DNA from: Strix aluco
Taxonomy: Eukaryota > Chordata > Aves > Strigiformes > Strigidae
Length of the DNA: 64,000 bases
Assembly: GCF_031877795.1 (NCBI RefSeq)
Contig: NC_133970.1
Span: forward strand, 44,384,033 to 44,448,032
Direction: 5' to 3'
The position numbers were made by a program, and so were the translations under genes. A model generated the notes under the pieces. It searched no databases. It was not told where the DNA came from and worked only from the letters and a program-made list of their open reading frames with translations. Positions 22,944 to 35,800 of this stretch are shown here, one piece after another (position 1 is the stretch's first letter; the number at the start of each line of letters is the position of its first letter).

Positions 22944-23287
22944 TGTGTGCCTCAGGGAGATTTGATTTTAGGTGAGAACAGCCAATGAACAGAACTGTCA
23001 AATAACCCTGTCATTGCAATTGGTTTCTCGCAACATCCCTGTGCCACATCCAAAGCCTCCTGCTCCACCGACTGAGCCAACTCCACCTCATTCCTCAGCC
23101 TTATAGACTGTCATGACAGATGGAACCCGAAGTTATGGACTAAATGAACTCAGCAGACATTGTGGAAGGATGGCCCATAGACTGAGGGAATGGTATCTGT
23201 GAGACCTGGGAAAAAGGGGTGGTGATTCCTTAGGATGGATTTGGAACCTGAGCATGACATCAGTGGTATGGAATAAGGGCTGGAGAC

Positions 23288-23697
23288 TGTCCTGGTTTTG
23301 GCCAGGATAGAGTTAACTTTCCTTGGGCTGAGAGGGAGCACAGCTGGAGGGCTGAGCCTGGATCAGTCATTGGAGTATTCCATGTCATGTGATGTCATGC
23401 TCAGTATATAGTTGGATGTGTGCTCTCTCATTTCTTTATCGGTTTCTGTGTTGGTGCGGCGGTATTTTGTGATGCGGTTGGGATCGCTGCTGCGGCGGGA
23501 GGGCTGCGTACTGGTCGCTGCTTGGTAAGTCACCGCTGCATTTTACCCCTTTTGGACTTTACTGTTGTTAGTGTTGTTTTTTATTACTATTACTAAATTT
23601 TTTTTATTCAAGATATGAATTTCACCGGGCCGGGGTGGGGGGAAGTAAACGACTGGCCACATGGTGATTGGATACTGGCTGAGTTCAAACCACGACA
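23288..23697 (+). repeat. 3' LTR of ERV-L copy 1
   Basis: Starts TGTCCTGGTTTTGGCC, ends CAAACCACGACA. It has CTCAGTATATAG (TATA) near 23400 and a CTGCTGCGG segment also present in the 5' LTR. No strong polypurine tract stands directly before it. Confidence 0.85.
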
Positions 23698-26686
23698 GAG
23701 TACTGGAGTAAATGCAAGTTGTGAGTTGATTTGGGTTTGTTTTGGGTTTTTTGTTGGGGGTTGTTTTTTTTTTTTCTTTTAAAAGCAGTGGCTGCTCTGT
23801 TTTTTCAATAAAAATAGAAGATTTTCTAAGAATGAAAATAATTAATAGAAAAGAAGCTTTGAGAATATTTCTGTGAATTTTTTTTTGTCATCTTTAGATC
23901 TGCCAGCTAATTATTTTGAAATAAGAAAATTAAAAATGGCCTCATGGTTTTTGTGTTTGTATTGTACTAACTTCTGTAAGTCATGTGATGGGAACGTTTT
24001 TAGGTGAAGTATTTAAATTTTTATTAGCAGCATCATTCCCTGGTGGGGGAACCTTCCTTGTTTGCATCAGATTTGAATGTAGCTGAGTAATCATTTAATT
24101 TAGCTGAAATCATCTTAGTTTTGTAGTGTGAAATCAATTGTCACATGAATGCTCCATAATCTGTTTTTTCCCTCTCTCAAATGAACATATCCTTGCAATG
24201 GATCTTTAGCAAGTATTTGGGTATGTGCTGCAGATTGACTGTTGCTGCACATGCAGTTTTCCTATGGCAACTCATTATTTGAAGAACAGTGTTCTGCAAA
24301 GGCCTAAAATCAACTTTTCTGAAGTTGAAGTTATTTACCATTTTGTTTACACACACATACACTGCTGGTTTACTAACTTTCAGAAGTTGTCTCTTTGATT
24401 TTCATCTAATAATCAGATTGATGGTCTGCTATTTTTTTTAGTTGATTAGGTGCTTCAGAATTATACGTTATCAGGTCTTGGTTGATAAGTGTAAGATAAG
24501 AATATATGTCTTTAGAAATACAGTAATTTTACTTTTGAATGGAAATTAAGGAAATTATAACATGTACTGTAGTTTTGATCTTGCAGGAATTGAGCTATTA
24601 TTTCTTCCTTAGTGCAAACTCTATACCTACTTCTGTTATGTTTTTTTCCTGTATCCTTCTTTTCCTTTCTTCCATTCCTTCATTATCATTTTATACCAGA
24701 AAAATCTGAATATATCTTTTATTGCTGCTTTTCTTGTGTGTGTTTAATTTACTCAAGTTTTATGTGTGTGAATATGGAGTTCCTATTGTGATCTTTACAA
24801 GTTAGCCCAGTGTTTTTCAGTGTTGTCATTGCATTGCTGCCTCTTGGCCAATTCTGGCTGAGCAATGATGCAGACAGCTTAAGGTACTCAAGATGTCAAA
24901 ATATCTGCAGAAAGAAAAAAATTGAAGATATTGTACCTAAATACCTCTTTTTTCTGCCTGTCATGTCAACAACATTATTTACAAATTTATTATTTCATTA
25001 TTATTTTTAGTGTAAAACTTAAGCTAGCAGGACTTTCTAGTATAACATCGAAGTCTTGCCTTGACATCAGTTCTTCGTGCTGGGCACTATTACTCATAGG
25101 GTAAACCAGTCCCAATTGGATTTTATAGTCTAAATCAGGGTCTTGGTTCCCTGGAAATTAATGGTCCTCTGAGAAGTGAGCTGAGAATTTGAATGTTTAA
25201 ATTTGTTATGCAAAGGTCTCATAATCATAGGAAGTTTTTAGAGCATCTGCAAGTTGATAAGTATTGAAATGACTGATACAAGAAGATATGCAGAAATAGA
25301 AGGTAGATTGGTTTTGCAGGGCAGATAAAGCAGAGAGATGAAAAGATGAATCACATTAGTAGTATAAAACAGGTTGAGTTACTTGTTCTGTTCAATTATT
25401 GCTGTAAAGAGAGATGATTTTGTAGTTAGTTTTGAAAGTACTTTTTTAACCTTAGGATATTGAATTTTTAGTCTGTTTTTGTTGAGGATGATTGGAGACT
25501 TACGAATTATCATATTCTTAGATTTATATATATATTAATTGTGCAGGACTATTACTGATATAAAGGTCTTTAATTTTGTTGCTTGTTTTGTTGTTAGGAT
25601 GGTTGTTTTTTTTCAAAATAATCCAAAATTTTAAACATGTATCAGAATAATATTTAATTTCTGACTTTCTTACCATCACCCTAACAATTTTATATCTTTT
25701 TCTTTTTTTTCCTGAAGGTTGGAAAGATAAACTTTTTTTAGTGTTAAACAAAAGCAAATCATCAAGCCTGTTTGTAGAAGAGAAATAAACTCTGCTTGGT
25801 TGTTTATTTATAAAACTTTAATCCATAAATATTTTAACATATATCTGTATTATAAAAAGTTTACATAGGTTATAAATGGAAGATTTTATAGACGGAAAAC
25901 CAGTTTTAATTGTCAATTTTCATAGTTGGTTTTATATACGTTTCTCTTTAATTTGTTGTAATGCTGTTTCTGCAGTCATTATCAGTGTAATCTCTGTTTA
26001 TGTCACTTTGTGAGCAATGTTTTGTTTTGTCTTTATAGAGTACAAGAATGTATTTATATTGGGAATTAGGCAATTGGTATTCTCAGTTCAACTGATTAGC
26101 ATTTTGTATGTTAAATAGATAATGAAGGAATACATATATATTGAGGAAAATTCCATTTCGTTTAGGACTCTAATTGTGAAACTCTACAATTCATCCTCTT
26201 TTAAATTGATATAAAATGTCTAGATAGATTTGAGCTGTAGAATTTAACTATCTGAAATGGGTCAGTTCCTGTTTTGGGGAAAAACTATTCAGAAAATAAA
26301 GCAATGTTAATACTCTGCCTCAGCCTCATGGTTTGCTCTGCCTACAGCTGAAGTTATTGCTACTTGTGGTTTTGTTCCTAGTTTGCTGTGCTTCACAGAG
26401 AGGTAACTAGTTTAAATCAGTATATTTTCTGTAATTCCTCAAATCTTGTAAATGTGCTTGTAATGATAGACTTAATGCTTGCTTTTTCTGCTGAGAAATT
26501 TCTGAAAGCAAGATAGTTTAATCACTGTACCTTGACACTGCCTGTGAGTGGGTGCAATACTATCTTATACAGTGTAGTCTAATGAAAAATTAGTTGGGGT
26601 GTTTAGATAATGTGAATGGAAAATACCTGTCTATATTTGCTGTCTTTTTTTCTTAAGTGTTTTTCTTCCTTTTAAAATCTTCTCAG
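23698..26686. other. Intronic DNA before the first coding exon
   Basis: AT-rich, low in repeats, with no recognisable exon or RNA gene. Compared with the ERV-packed DNA on both sides this stretch looks like old unique intron. Confidence 0.5.
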
Positions 26687-26830
26687 ATTTTCATGGATCT
26701 CAACAGTACTAGCACTATTGTTTTGCGAGTCTTGACCCAAGCTACTAGTCAAGATACTGCAGTGTTGAAACCAGCTGAGGAACAACTGAAGCAGTGGGAG
26801 ACGCAGCCAGGCTTTTATTCAGTGTTGTTG
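26687..26830 (+). CDS. IPO11: IPO11 coding exon 1
   Basis: Acceptor TTCTCAG before 26687; six bases of 5' UTR, ATG at 26693 (G at +4), 46 codons, donor GTAAGA. Ends in phase 0. Confidence 0.93.
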
Positions 26831-29800
26831 GTAAGATACAGTGAAAAGTGCTATTATATAAATTTTGAGTAATTTTGAATGTGGCTTTCTAGAATACTGT
26901 TGAACCATGACCTCTGGCTGAGAGAAGCTTTGAGCTTGTATATACCAAGGCAGTAACCACCTTTTCTTTATTGTGGAGGGGATGCATTCTGACAGTTTTT
27001 GTAGAAGAAAAGTTTCCCCGTGCTTTTCGTTGTACTAAGTTTGATACACAGCTGGGATTGCTTTCCTTGTCAGCAGAGAGAGATTCCCAGGGAGATTAGC
27101 TGACTGAGCTGGTAGTAAGGTTCCTAGAATGGGAAAGGTTGAATACTTTTAAAGGTACTAATACTGTTGGTGAAATAGATGTGTTAATATGGTGCAAGGT
27201 GATGAAAACATAGTCAAAGAAGGAGACCCAGTGATTTCAGAGAAGACACTTGGAAGTTAACATTCCTAGATGTATGTGTTTATAACATAATAGTCTTAAA
27301 AAAACATACAGATAAACTGCTTTTCCTACAAACATCTGTCTTCAGTGCACAGGATGAATGACTCAGAGTTGTACAGTGACATATTCTATTCTCTGCAGAC
27401 CCTCTTTGATTTGTTTGAAAAGTTGAAGGTGAGTCAGGGGATTTAGGGAAAGGGGGGGGGAAAAAAAAATCTGACTTCCGAGAGGTCTAATTGTGTTTTA
27501 CCCACTGCCTTTGTCACAGAGTTTCTGTAGTGATAAACAATCTTGATGGAAAACAGCAGAAATAGCCACCGACTGGGTGTTTCTTATGTTCTGGATGTTT
27601 GCTGTGAGACCTTGTAGCTCAGGCTGTAGACAAATTGAGTGCTCATAGCTGTAACTGAAGTTGATGGGAGTTAAGTTTAAATTTAAGGGCTAAAAATGCA
27701 GGGTTTAAAAGGATCAAATGATGATTAATGTGGTTAAGTAGACCAGTTAGGGGACACATCAGCCTTTCTTCAAGTGTGAAATATAAATAGTAATCTTCCA
27801 AACTAAATAGAAGTAGAGTATCTCTGCTTCTTTGTTTAACTTAATTATGTCAGGCAGACTGCCTAGGAGAGCAGATAATTGGCACCTTCTTGGTGGAGCA
27901 GAAAAGGGGGGAGGAAGCAGATTGTGGTGGGTTGACCTGGCTGGATGTGCACACCAAGCTGTTCTTTCACTCCCCCTCCTCAGCTGGATAGGGAAGAGAA
28001 AATATGAGAAAAGATTTGTGGGTTGAGATAAGGACAGGGAGATCACTCAGCAATTGCTGTCACGGGCAAAACAGACTTGACAAGCCACCCCTGTAACACA
28101 TGCCACCCCCCACCCCCCCCCGCCCCCAAATCTTGCCACACAAACCCAATACAGAGATGATTATAAATAGAGAGATAAGATGGTTAATCTCTATGGGATA
28201 GGGAAAGTAATATAATTGCTTTCAGATAGAGAAAACTATAATGCATTGTGAGAAATGCATCTTTGAATCTACAATTTTTAATATCTAGTGGAGTTATTAA
28301 TGTTAGTTTCTGTGCTTCTCTTTTGAAGAACAGAGCTGAAAAGTCAGTGATAGAATGGTTGCTTTTGAAAAGAAACCTCTGTCCTTTACCAGTTATATCA
28401 GTTCATGTATTGTTTAGCTTCACTTCTGCAATTTCTACAATGGCATTAGTGTGTTATATGAAATACTCTTTGTTTTGGAAAGCTTATATGTGGATACAGA
28501 ACATAAAGAGGTTTTGCTGGTTCTTGTGTAGATACCTTGATGTATTGGGTTTGCACGGCAAGGTTTTGGTAGCAGGGGGGCTACAGGGGTGGCTTCTGTG
28601 AGAAGCTGCCAGAAGCTTCCCCCAGGTTTGATAGAGCCAGTGCCAGCCGGCTCCAAGATGGACCCACTGCTGGGCAAGGCTGAGCCCATCAGTGATGGTG
28701 GTAGCACCTCTGGGAGAACATATTTAAGGTGGGGAAAAAAACCCCTGCAGCGAAAACAGCAGCTGGGAGAGAGGAGTGAGAATATGTGAGAGAAACAACT
28801 CTGCAGACCCCAAGGTCAGTGAAGAAGGAGGGGGAGGAGGTGCTCCAGGTGCCAGAGCAGAGATTCCCCTGCAGCCCCTGGTGCAGCCCATGGTGAGGCA
28901 GCCGTGCCCCTGCAGCCCAGGGAGGGTAACGGTGGAGCAGATCTCCACCTGCAGCCCGGGGAGGGTAACGGTGGAGCAGATCTCCACCTGCAGCCCGGGG
29001 AGGGTAACGGTGGAGCAGATCTCCACCTGCAGCCCGGGGAGGGTAACGGTGGAGCAGATCTCCACCTGCAGCCCGGGGAGGGTAACGGTGGAGCAGATCT
29101 CCACCTGCAGCCCGGGGAGGGTAACGGTGGAGCAGATCTCCACCTGCAGCCCGGGGAGGGTAACGGTGGAGCAGATCTCCACCTGCAGCCCGGGGAGGGT
29201 AACGGTGGAGCAGATCTCCACCTGCAGCCCAAAGAGGACCCCACGCCAGAGCAGGTGGATGTGACCTGAAGGAGACTGTGACCTTGTGCAGATCCTGTGC
29301 TGGAGCAGGTTCCTGGCAGGACTTGTGGCCCTGTGGAGAGAGGAGCCCACGCTGGAGCAGGTTTGCTGGCAGCACTTGTGACCCCGTGGGGGACCCACAC
29401 TGGAGCAGTCTGTTCCTGAAGGACTGCACCCCATGGAAAGGGTCCATGCTGGAGCAGTTTGTGAAGAGCTGCAGCCCGTGGGAAGGACCCACATTGGAGC
29501 AGTTCATGGAGGACTGTCTCCCGTGGGAGGGACCCCACGCTGGAGCAGGGGAAGAGTGTGAGGAGGAAGGAGCAGCAGAGACATCCTGTGATGAACTGAC
29601 TGCAACCCCCACTCCCTATCCTCCTGTGCTGCTTGGGGTGGGGAGGAGGTAGAGAAGGCAGGGGTAAAGTTGAGCCCAGGAAGAAGGGAGGGGTGAGGGG
29701 AAGGTGTTTTAAGATTTAGTGTTGTTTCTCTTTACCCTACTCTGATTTGATTGGTTGTAAACTAAATTAATTTCCCCAAGTCGAGTCTGTTTTGCCTATG

Positions 29801-32800
29801 ATGGTAACTGCTGAGTGATCACCCTGTCCTTTCATTATATTTTCTCTCCCTTTTTCCAGTTAAGGGGGAATGATAGAATGGCTTGGTGGGCAACTGGCAT
29901 CTAGCCAAGGTCAACCCACCTGTCCTGGTTTCGACCAGGATAGAGTTAACTTTCCCTGGGTTGAGAGGGAGCACAGCTGGAGGGCCGGTCCGGACCAGTC
30001 ATTGGAGTATTTCATACCATGTGATGCCATGCCCAGGGATACAGGTGGGCGCGGGCTCTCTCGGGCGGGCGCCGTTTTCAGGTTCCGGTGCGGTCGCGTG
30101 TTGCTGGGGGGGGGGGGGGGGGCGGTCGCCACGCTCGGTAAGTCACTGCTGCATCTTACCCGTTCCTTTTTTGGACTCGCTATTGTTACTGTTGTTCTCT
30201 TGGTATATTTAGTAAATGCTTTCTTTTTATTCAACCCACGAATTCTCTTCTTTTTGTCCCTCCCCTATTTCACCAGGGAGGGGGGAGGTGAACAGCTGGC
30301 CATGTGGCGTCTGGCTGCCGGCTGAGTATATATAGATATCTGTTTCTAAGATTCAATCCCTTTTCCTAAATGAGCTTTTGGAAAGGAAGTCCTATTACAT
30401 ATATATGTATACACATAGATATCTTTTTAGTAGTAGAAGCTAATTTTCAAGAATAAGCATAGGCAGGTTTGAGAATTGCTGTCCTGCCAGATCACTGTTT
30501 TGCAGTCAACATTGGTAGTCAGGACAGTTTTTGGCACATGTCAAAATAATGAAGAAACCTTCTGAAAGACCTCAGAAGTCTGTGGCACCGCACAATAAAG
30601 AAAAACTTCTTACTCTAGTCATAATCCAGCTATGTCATTAAAGAGTGTATTAACTGGCTGGTGCTAGTAATTATTACCCTTTTATTCCCTGCTCAGCCAG
30701 ATGAGATTAGAAATATATTTGCCCTTTAAGTTTGGTTTAGTTCTTACAAATCAAGTATTAGGGCTAGTGATAAACATTTTTGTAATCTTTTAAAATTAAT
30801 GTTTAACACATAGTTTCACTTGTCTGTCAAATGCTAATACATGTTTTTATATGCACCTGTACATCAAAGTGTGTGTATTTATACATACGCCAGTGCATGT
30901 GTTGATATAACTTCTATCCTGTCTGTAGCACGTTGAGCAGATTTTAACTTAATCTTTTTTGTTAACAGAATATCTTTACAAATCATACCCTGGATGTGAA
31001 TGTAAGATGGTTAGCTGTGCTGTACTTCAAAAATGGAATTGATCGCTACTGGAGACGGGTCGCACCACAGTAAGTTCTAATTTTCTTCCACTTAACCTTC
31101 TATGATAGGTTTTGTTACACTTTCCAAACTGGAAAACAGCAAATTCCTTGGTTGATAGAAGTTACTTTAGAATTTATGGTGAAATTGATAAAATGTTTCA
31201 ACATTAGGACTCATAAATGAACCAGTCTGTTTTCATAGTACTTCTTACAACTCTGTTCATGTTTTACTTTTAAAAACTGAGTTGGAAGTCTTTTTCATAG
31301 ATACCAGATTTTGAAGTGATGTGATAAGCATGATACAGTTAACACCTGGACTTTCAGATAGTGGCAGATGTGATGCGGGAGATATGGACAGTGCAGACTA
31401 TCAGTGTGATTAAGCAATGCCAATTTTATTATGGTGGAGTGCAGGAGATAAACGCATGCAAATGATCACACGGTGATTATGCAATGCCTACTTTAATATG
31501 GTGGACAAGCCTTTTATAATGCAGGTGAGAATCACATGATAAAATCACATGGTACAATTCTTTCTGATTGGACAGTTAGCTTTGCACATGCTCCTTAAGC
31601 TCTCTTCTGATTGGCTGAGAACTGCCACCTCGACATTGTACAAACTTCTTCTCTGCCCAGACCCACACCCTGAAGTTGTTTAACTTCCTGGGTTCTTCCT
31701 CATTCTTCCAGGGTCATTCCCTCATCACATCCTCGCCGAAGCTGAGGCTTTGCCAGTCTTGCTCATATGCAGGATTGCTCACATGTCCATTTTCTCGCAG
31801 GGACTCCTTCTGAATCCCCACAATGTGAAAGGTAGGGAGTCTGTTGGAGAGATTACTAAGGAGACATTTAATTTAAGTTGATTCAAAACTTGTACTGAAT
31901 ATATATGTGAGAAGCAGTAGCTATCACAATAGGAAGTTCTGATCTTCATTTTTTTGTGGTTCTGATATGTGGGTTCTGATAATGCATGACAAAAAGTTCT
32001 CCAAAGAAGCTAAAAATCTATCCAGTGTTCTTGAGTACCAAATAATTTACTTAAAAGTTACGAACAGTGCTATTATAATTTGTGATACCTACAGAACTAT
32101 ATACTTTTCAGTGTTCTGTGTGTAGTTCTTTTTTTTTTTTTTTTTTTTCTTTAAAAAGTATATGTAATTTCAAAAAGGGTGTCCTGGTTTGTTGCTCCAG
32201 TCTCCAGTGGGCAGTTCCCCAGACAGAGCAAAAGGTCTGATCTTATTCCTGATCCTATGGAAAAAAATTCTAATTTGTTTTTACAAGTGAGTAGAGAATC
32301 CTACGATGAGGACTAGAGGGGCCTTGTCTCCAGCCAGGGGGAGGAGAGAGATAACTGGGTTTCCTGGACTGTGTGGGTCTGATGGCCTGACACATCAGAC
32401 CCACAGGAGTATAAGGCTCTAGTAGATACTGGTGCGCAGTGGACTCTAATGTCATCAAGTTATAAAGGGGCAGAACCCATTTGTATTTCTGGTGTGACAG
32501 GGGGGTCTCAACAGTTGCCTGTATTGGAGGCTGAGGTGACCCTGACAGGGAATGAGTGGCAAAAGCACCATAATACAAACTGGAGTCAAAGGCAGCCAAG
32601 TGGTACCCCACAATTGATATTGCCAACGCATTTTTCTCCATCCCTCTGGCAGCAGAATGCAGGCCACAGTTTGCTTTTACCTGGAGGGGTGTCCAATACA
32701 CCTGGAATCGGCTGCCCCAGGGGTGGAAACACAGCCCCACCATCTGCCATGGACTGATCCATGCTGCACTGGAACAGGGGGAAGCCCCAGAACATTTACA

Positions 32801-35800
32801 CTACATCGATGACATCATTATATGGGGTAATACAGCAGAAGAAGTTTTTGAGAAAGGGGAGAAAATAATCCAAATCCTTCTGAGAGCTGGGTTTGCCATA
32901 AAGCAAAGAAAGGTCAAGGGACCTGCACAAGAGATTCAGTTTTTAGGAGTAAAATGGCAAGATGGATGTTGTCAGATGCCAATGGAGGTGATTAATAAAA
33001 TAACAGCTATGTCCCCACCGACTAACAGAGAGGAAACACGAGCTTTCTTGGGTGTTGTGGGTTTCTGGAGACTGCACATTCCAAATTACAGTCAGATTGT
33101 CAGCCCTCTCTATCAAGTGACTCGGAAAAAGAATGATTTTATATGGGGCCCGGAGCAGCGACAGGCTTTTGAGCAAATTAAGCAGGAAATGGTTCATGCA
33201 GTAGCCCTCGGGCCAGTTCGGACAGGACAAGATGTTAAAAATGTGCTCTACACTGCAGCCGGGAAGAATGGCCCTACCTGGAGTCTCTGGCAGAGAGCAC
33301 CAGGGGAGACTCGGGGTCGACCCCTGGGGTTTTGGAGTCGGGGATACAGAGGATCAGAAGACCGCTATACTCCAACCGAAAAGGAGATACTGGCAGCATA
33401 TGAAGGGGTCCGAGCTGCTTCAGAGGTGATCGGGACTGAAGCACAGCTCCTCCTGGCTCCCCGACTGCCAGTGCTGGGCTGGATGTTCAAAGGGAGGGTC
33501 CCCTCTACACACCATGCAGCCGATGCCACGTGGAGTAAATGGGTCGCATTAATCACACAAGGGGCTCGAATAGGGAGCCCCAGCCATCCGGGAATATTGG
33601 AAGTGATCACAAACTGGCCAGAAGGCAAAGATTTTGGAATGGCACCAGAGGAAGAGGTAGCACTTGCTGAAGAGGCCCCACCATATAATAAACTACTGGA
33701 TAACGAGAAGCGATGTGCCCTGTTTACTGATGGTTCTGTTGCATTGTAGGAAAGCATTGGAGGTGGAAGGCAGCTGTGTGGAGCCCTTCAGTCTCCTTCA
33801 GTCGCTGAAGCTGCTGAAGGAGAAGGTGAATCAAGTTATTTTGCAGTGGTGAAAGCCATCCAGCTGGCCTTCAATATCACTGAGCGAGAAAGGTGGCCAG
33901 TGCTCTGTCTCTACACTGACTCATGGATGGTGGCCAATGCCCTGTGGGGGTGGTTACAGCAATGGAAACGGAGCAACTGGCAGCGCAGAGGCAAACCCAT
34001 CTGGGCTGATGGATTATGGCAAGATATTGCTGCTCGAGTAGAGAATCTGGCTGTGAAAGTACGCCATGTAGACGCTCACGTACCCAAGAGCGGGGCCACT
34101 GAAGAACATCAGAACAACCAACAGGTGGATCAGGCTGCCAAGATCAAGGTGGCTCAAGTAGATCTGGACTGGCAACATAGGGGTGAACAATTTATGGCTC
34201 GCTGGGCCCATGACTCCTCAGGCCATCAGGGAAGAGATGCAACATATAGATGGGCTCGTGACCGAGGGGTGGACTTAACCATGGATGCTATTGCACAGGT
34301 AATCCATGAATGTGAGACATGTGCTACGATCAAGCAAACCAAGTGGTTAAAGCCCATTTGGTATGGAGGACGATGGTCAAAATATAAATATGGGGAGGCC
34401 TGGCTGGTTGATTATATCACGCTCCCACAAACTCGGCAAGGCAAACACTCTGTGCTTACAATGGTGGAAGCAGCCACCGGATGGTTGGAAACATCTTACA
34501 TGCCCCATGTAGCACTGCCCGGAACACTGTTCTGGGCCTTGAAAAGCAAGTCTTGTGGCAGCATGGCACACCAGTAAGGATTGAGTTAGATAATGGGACT
34601 CATTTCTGAAAGAACCTCATAGACTCTTGGGCTATAGAACATGGCCCTGAGTGTGTATATCACATCCCTTATCATGTGCCAACCTCTAGGAAAATTGAGT
34701 GGTACAGTGGACTGTTAAAGACTACACTGAGAGCAATGGAGGGTGGAACTTTCAAACACTGGGACGTGCATTTAGCAAAAACCACCTGCTTAGTCAACAA
34801 TATAGGATCTGCCAATTGAGCTGGCCCTGCCTAATCAAAACTTTTGCATACTGTAGAAGGGGATAAAGCCCCTGTAGTGCACATAAAATATACTAGGGAA
34901 AGCAGTCTTGGTTATTTTTGCCTCAGGCAAAGGCAAACCTATGTATGGGATTACTTTTGCCCAAGGACCTGGGTGCACTTGGTGGGTAATACAGAAGGAT
35001 GAGGAAGTGCAATGAGTACCTCAAGGGGATTTGATTTTGAGTGAGGATAGACGATGAATTGAATTGTATGATGATAATTGCTATATAACACTGTATATCA
35101 TCACTTCTATGCTGGCTGTATGCTATATCAAGGCTATTACAGTAAAAATTATCTAGATTAATGAAGATTGAACTTTGATGAAAGTGAGCAAAGTGCAGTG
35201 ATAATAGAACGAGACAAGCAGAGCGGTGATGGAACCAGAATTGGTTTCTGCATGCAACAGTCCAATACAACACAACATCTTTCCTGCCCTGAAAACTTAT
35301 GACAGATGGATCTCAGAGTTCATGAACTAAATGAACTCAATGGACCTTTTATAAAGATGGCCCATAAGAATGATATCTGTGTGTGTATTTCAAGAGGCAG
35401 GAAAGGTGGTCGTGATTAACTGGAATGTACTGAAAAGTGTGGGACCTGAGCATGACATAAATGGTATAGATATTATCCTGGTTTCAGCTGGGATAATTTT
35501 CTTCCTAGTAGCTGGTACAGTGCTGTGTTCTGAATTTAGTGTGAGAATAATGCTGATAACACGCTGATGTTTTAGTTGTTGCTAAGTAGCGCTTATCCCA
35601 AGTCAAGGATTTTTTGGTTTCCTGTGCTCTGCCAGTGAGGTGCACAAGAAGCTGAGAGGGAGCATGGTGCAAACTAGCCAAATGGATTTTCCATACCATA
35701 TGACATCATGTTCAGTATATAAACTGGGGGGAGTTGGGCCAGGAGGGGCAGAGTGCTGCTCAGGGACTGGCTGGGCATTGGTCGGTGGGTGGTGAGCAAT

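Larger units (their letters stand above)
16540..23697 (+). mobile_element. Complete ERV-L-like provirus (copy 1)
   Basis: Two LTRs, a PBS, a leader ORF, gag, pro, RT, RNase H and integrase, and no env. Everything from gag to RT is in one frame separated by stop codons. The order, the YIDD reverse transcriptase and the lack of env fit the class III (ERV-L-like) group. A CR1 (21020-21970) is inserted in the RNase H/integrase linker. Several stops and two frameshifts make it defective. The LTRs differ visibly from each other, so the insertion is old. Flanks GAGAC / GAGTA share only three bases. Confidence 0.9.

Noticed and set aside
22944..23287. Possible env or dUTPase after integrase in ERV-L copy 1
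   Set aside because: Only about 340 bp remain before the 3' LTR, with stops in all frames and no motif.
28922..29233. Regular repeats as a CRISPR-like array
   Set aside because: Units are directly adjacent with no unique spacers, and the host is a vertebrate; it is a minisatellite.
28689..29612. Long open frames (up to about 300 codons) on both strands
   Set aside because: They arise from a 39-bp tandem unit that is a multiple of three inside an LTR; no family resemblance and the same frames recur in other LTR copies.
29870..30325. 151-codon frame over an LTR
   Set aside because: Falls across an LTR junction and starts in one LTR and ends in another; composition only.
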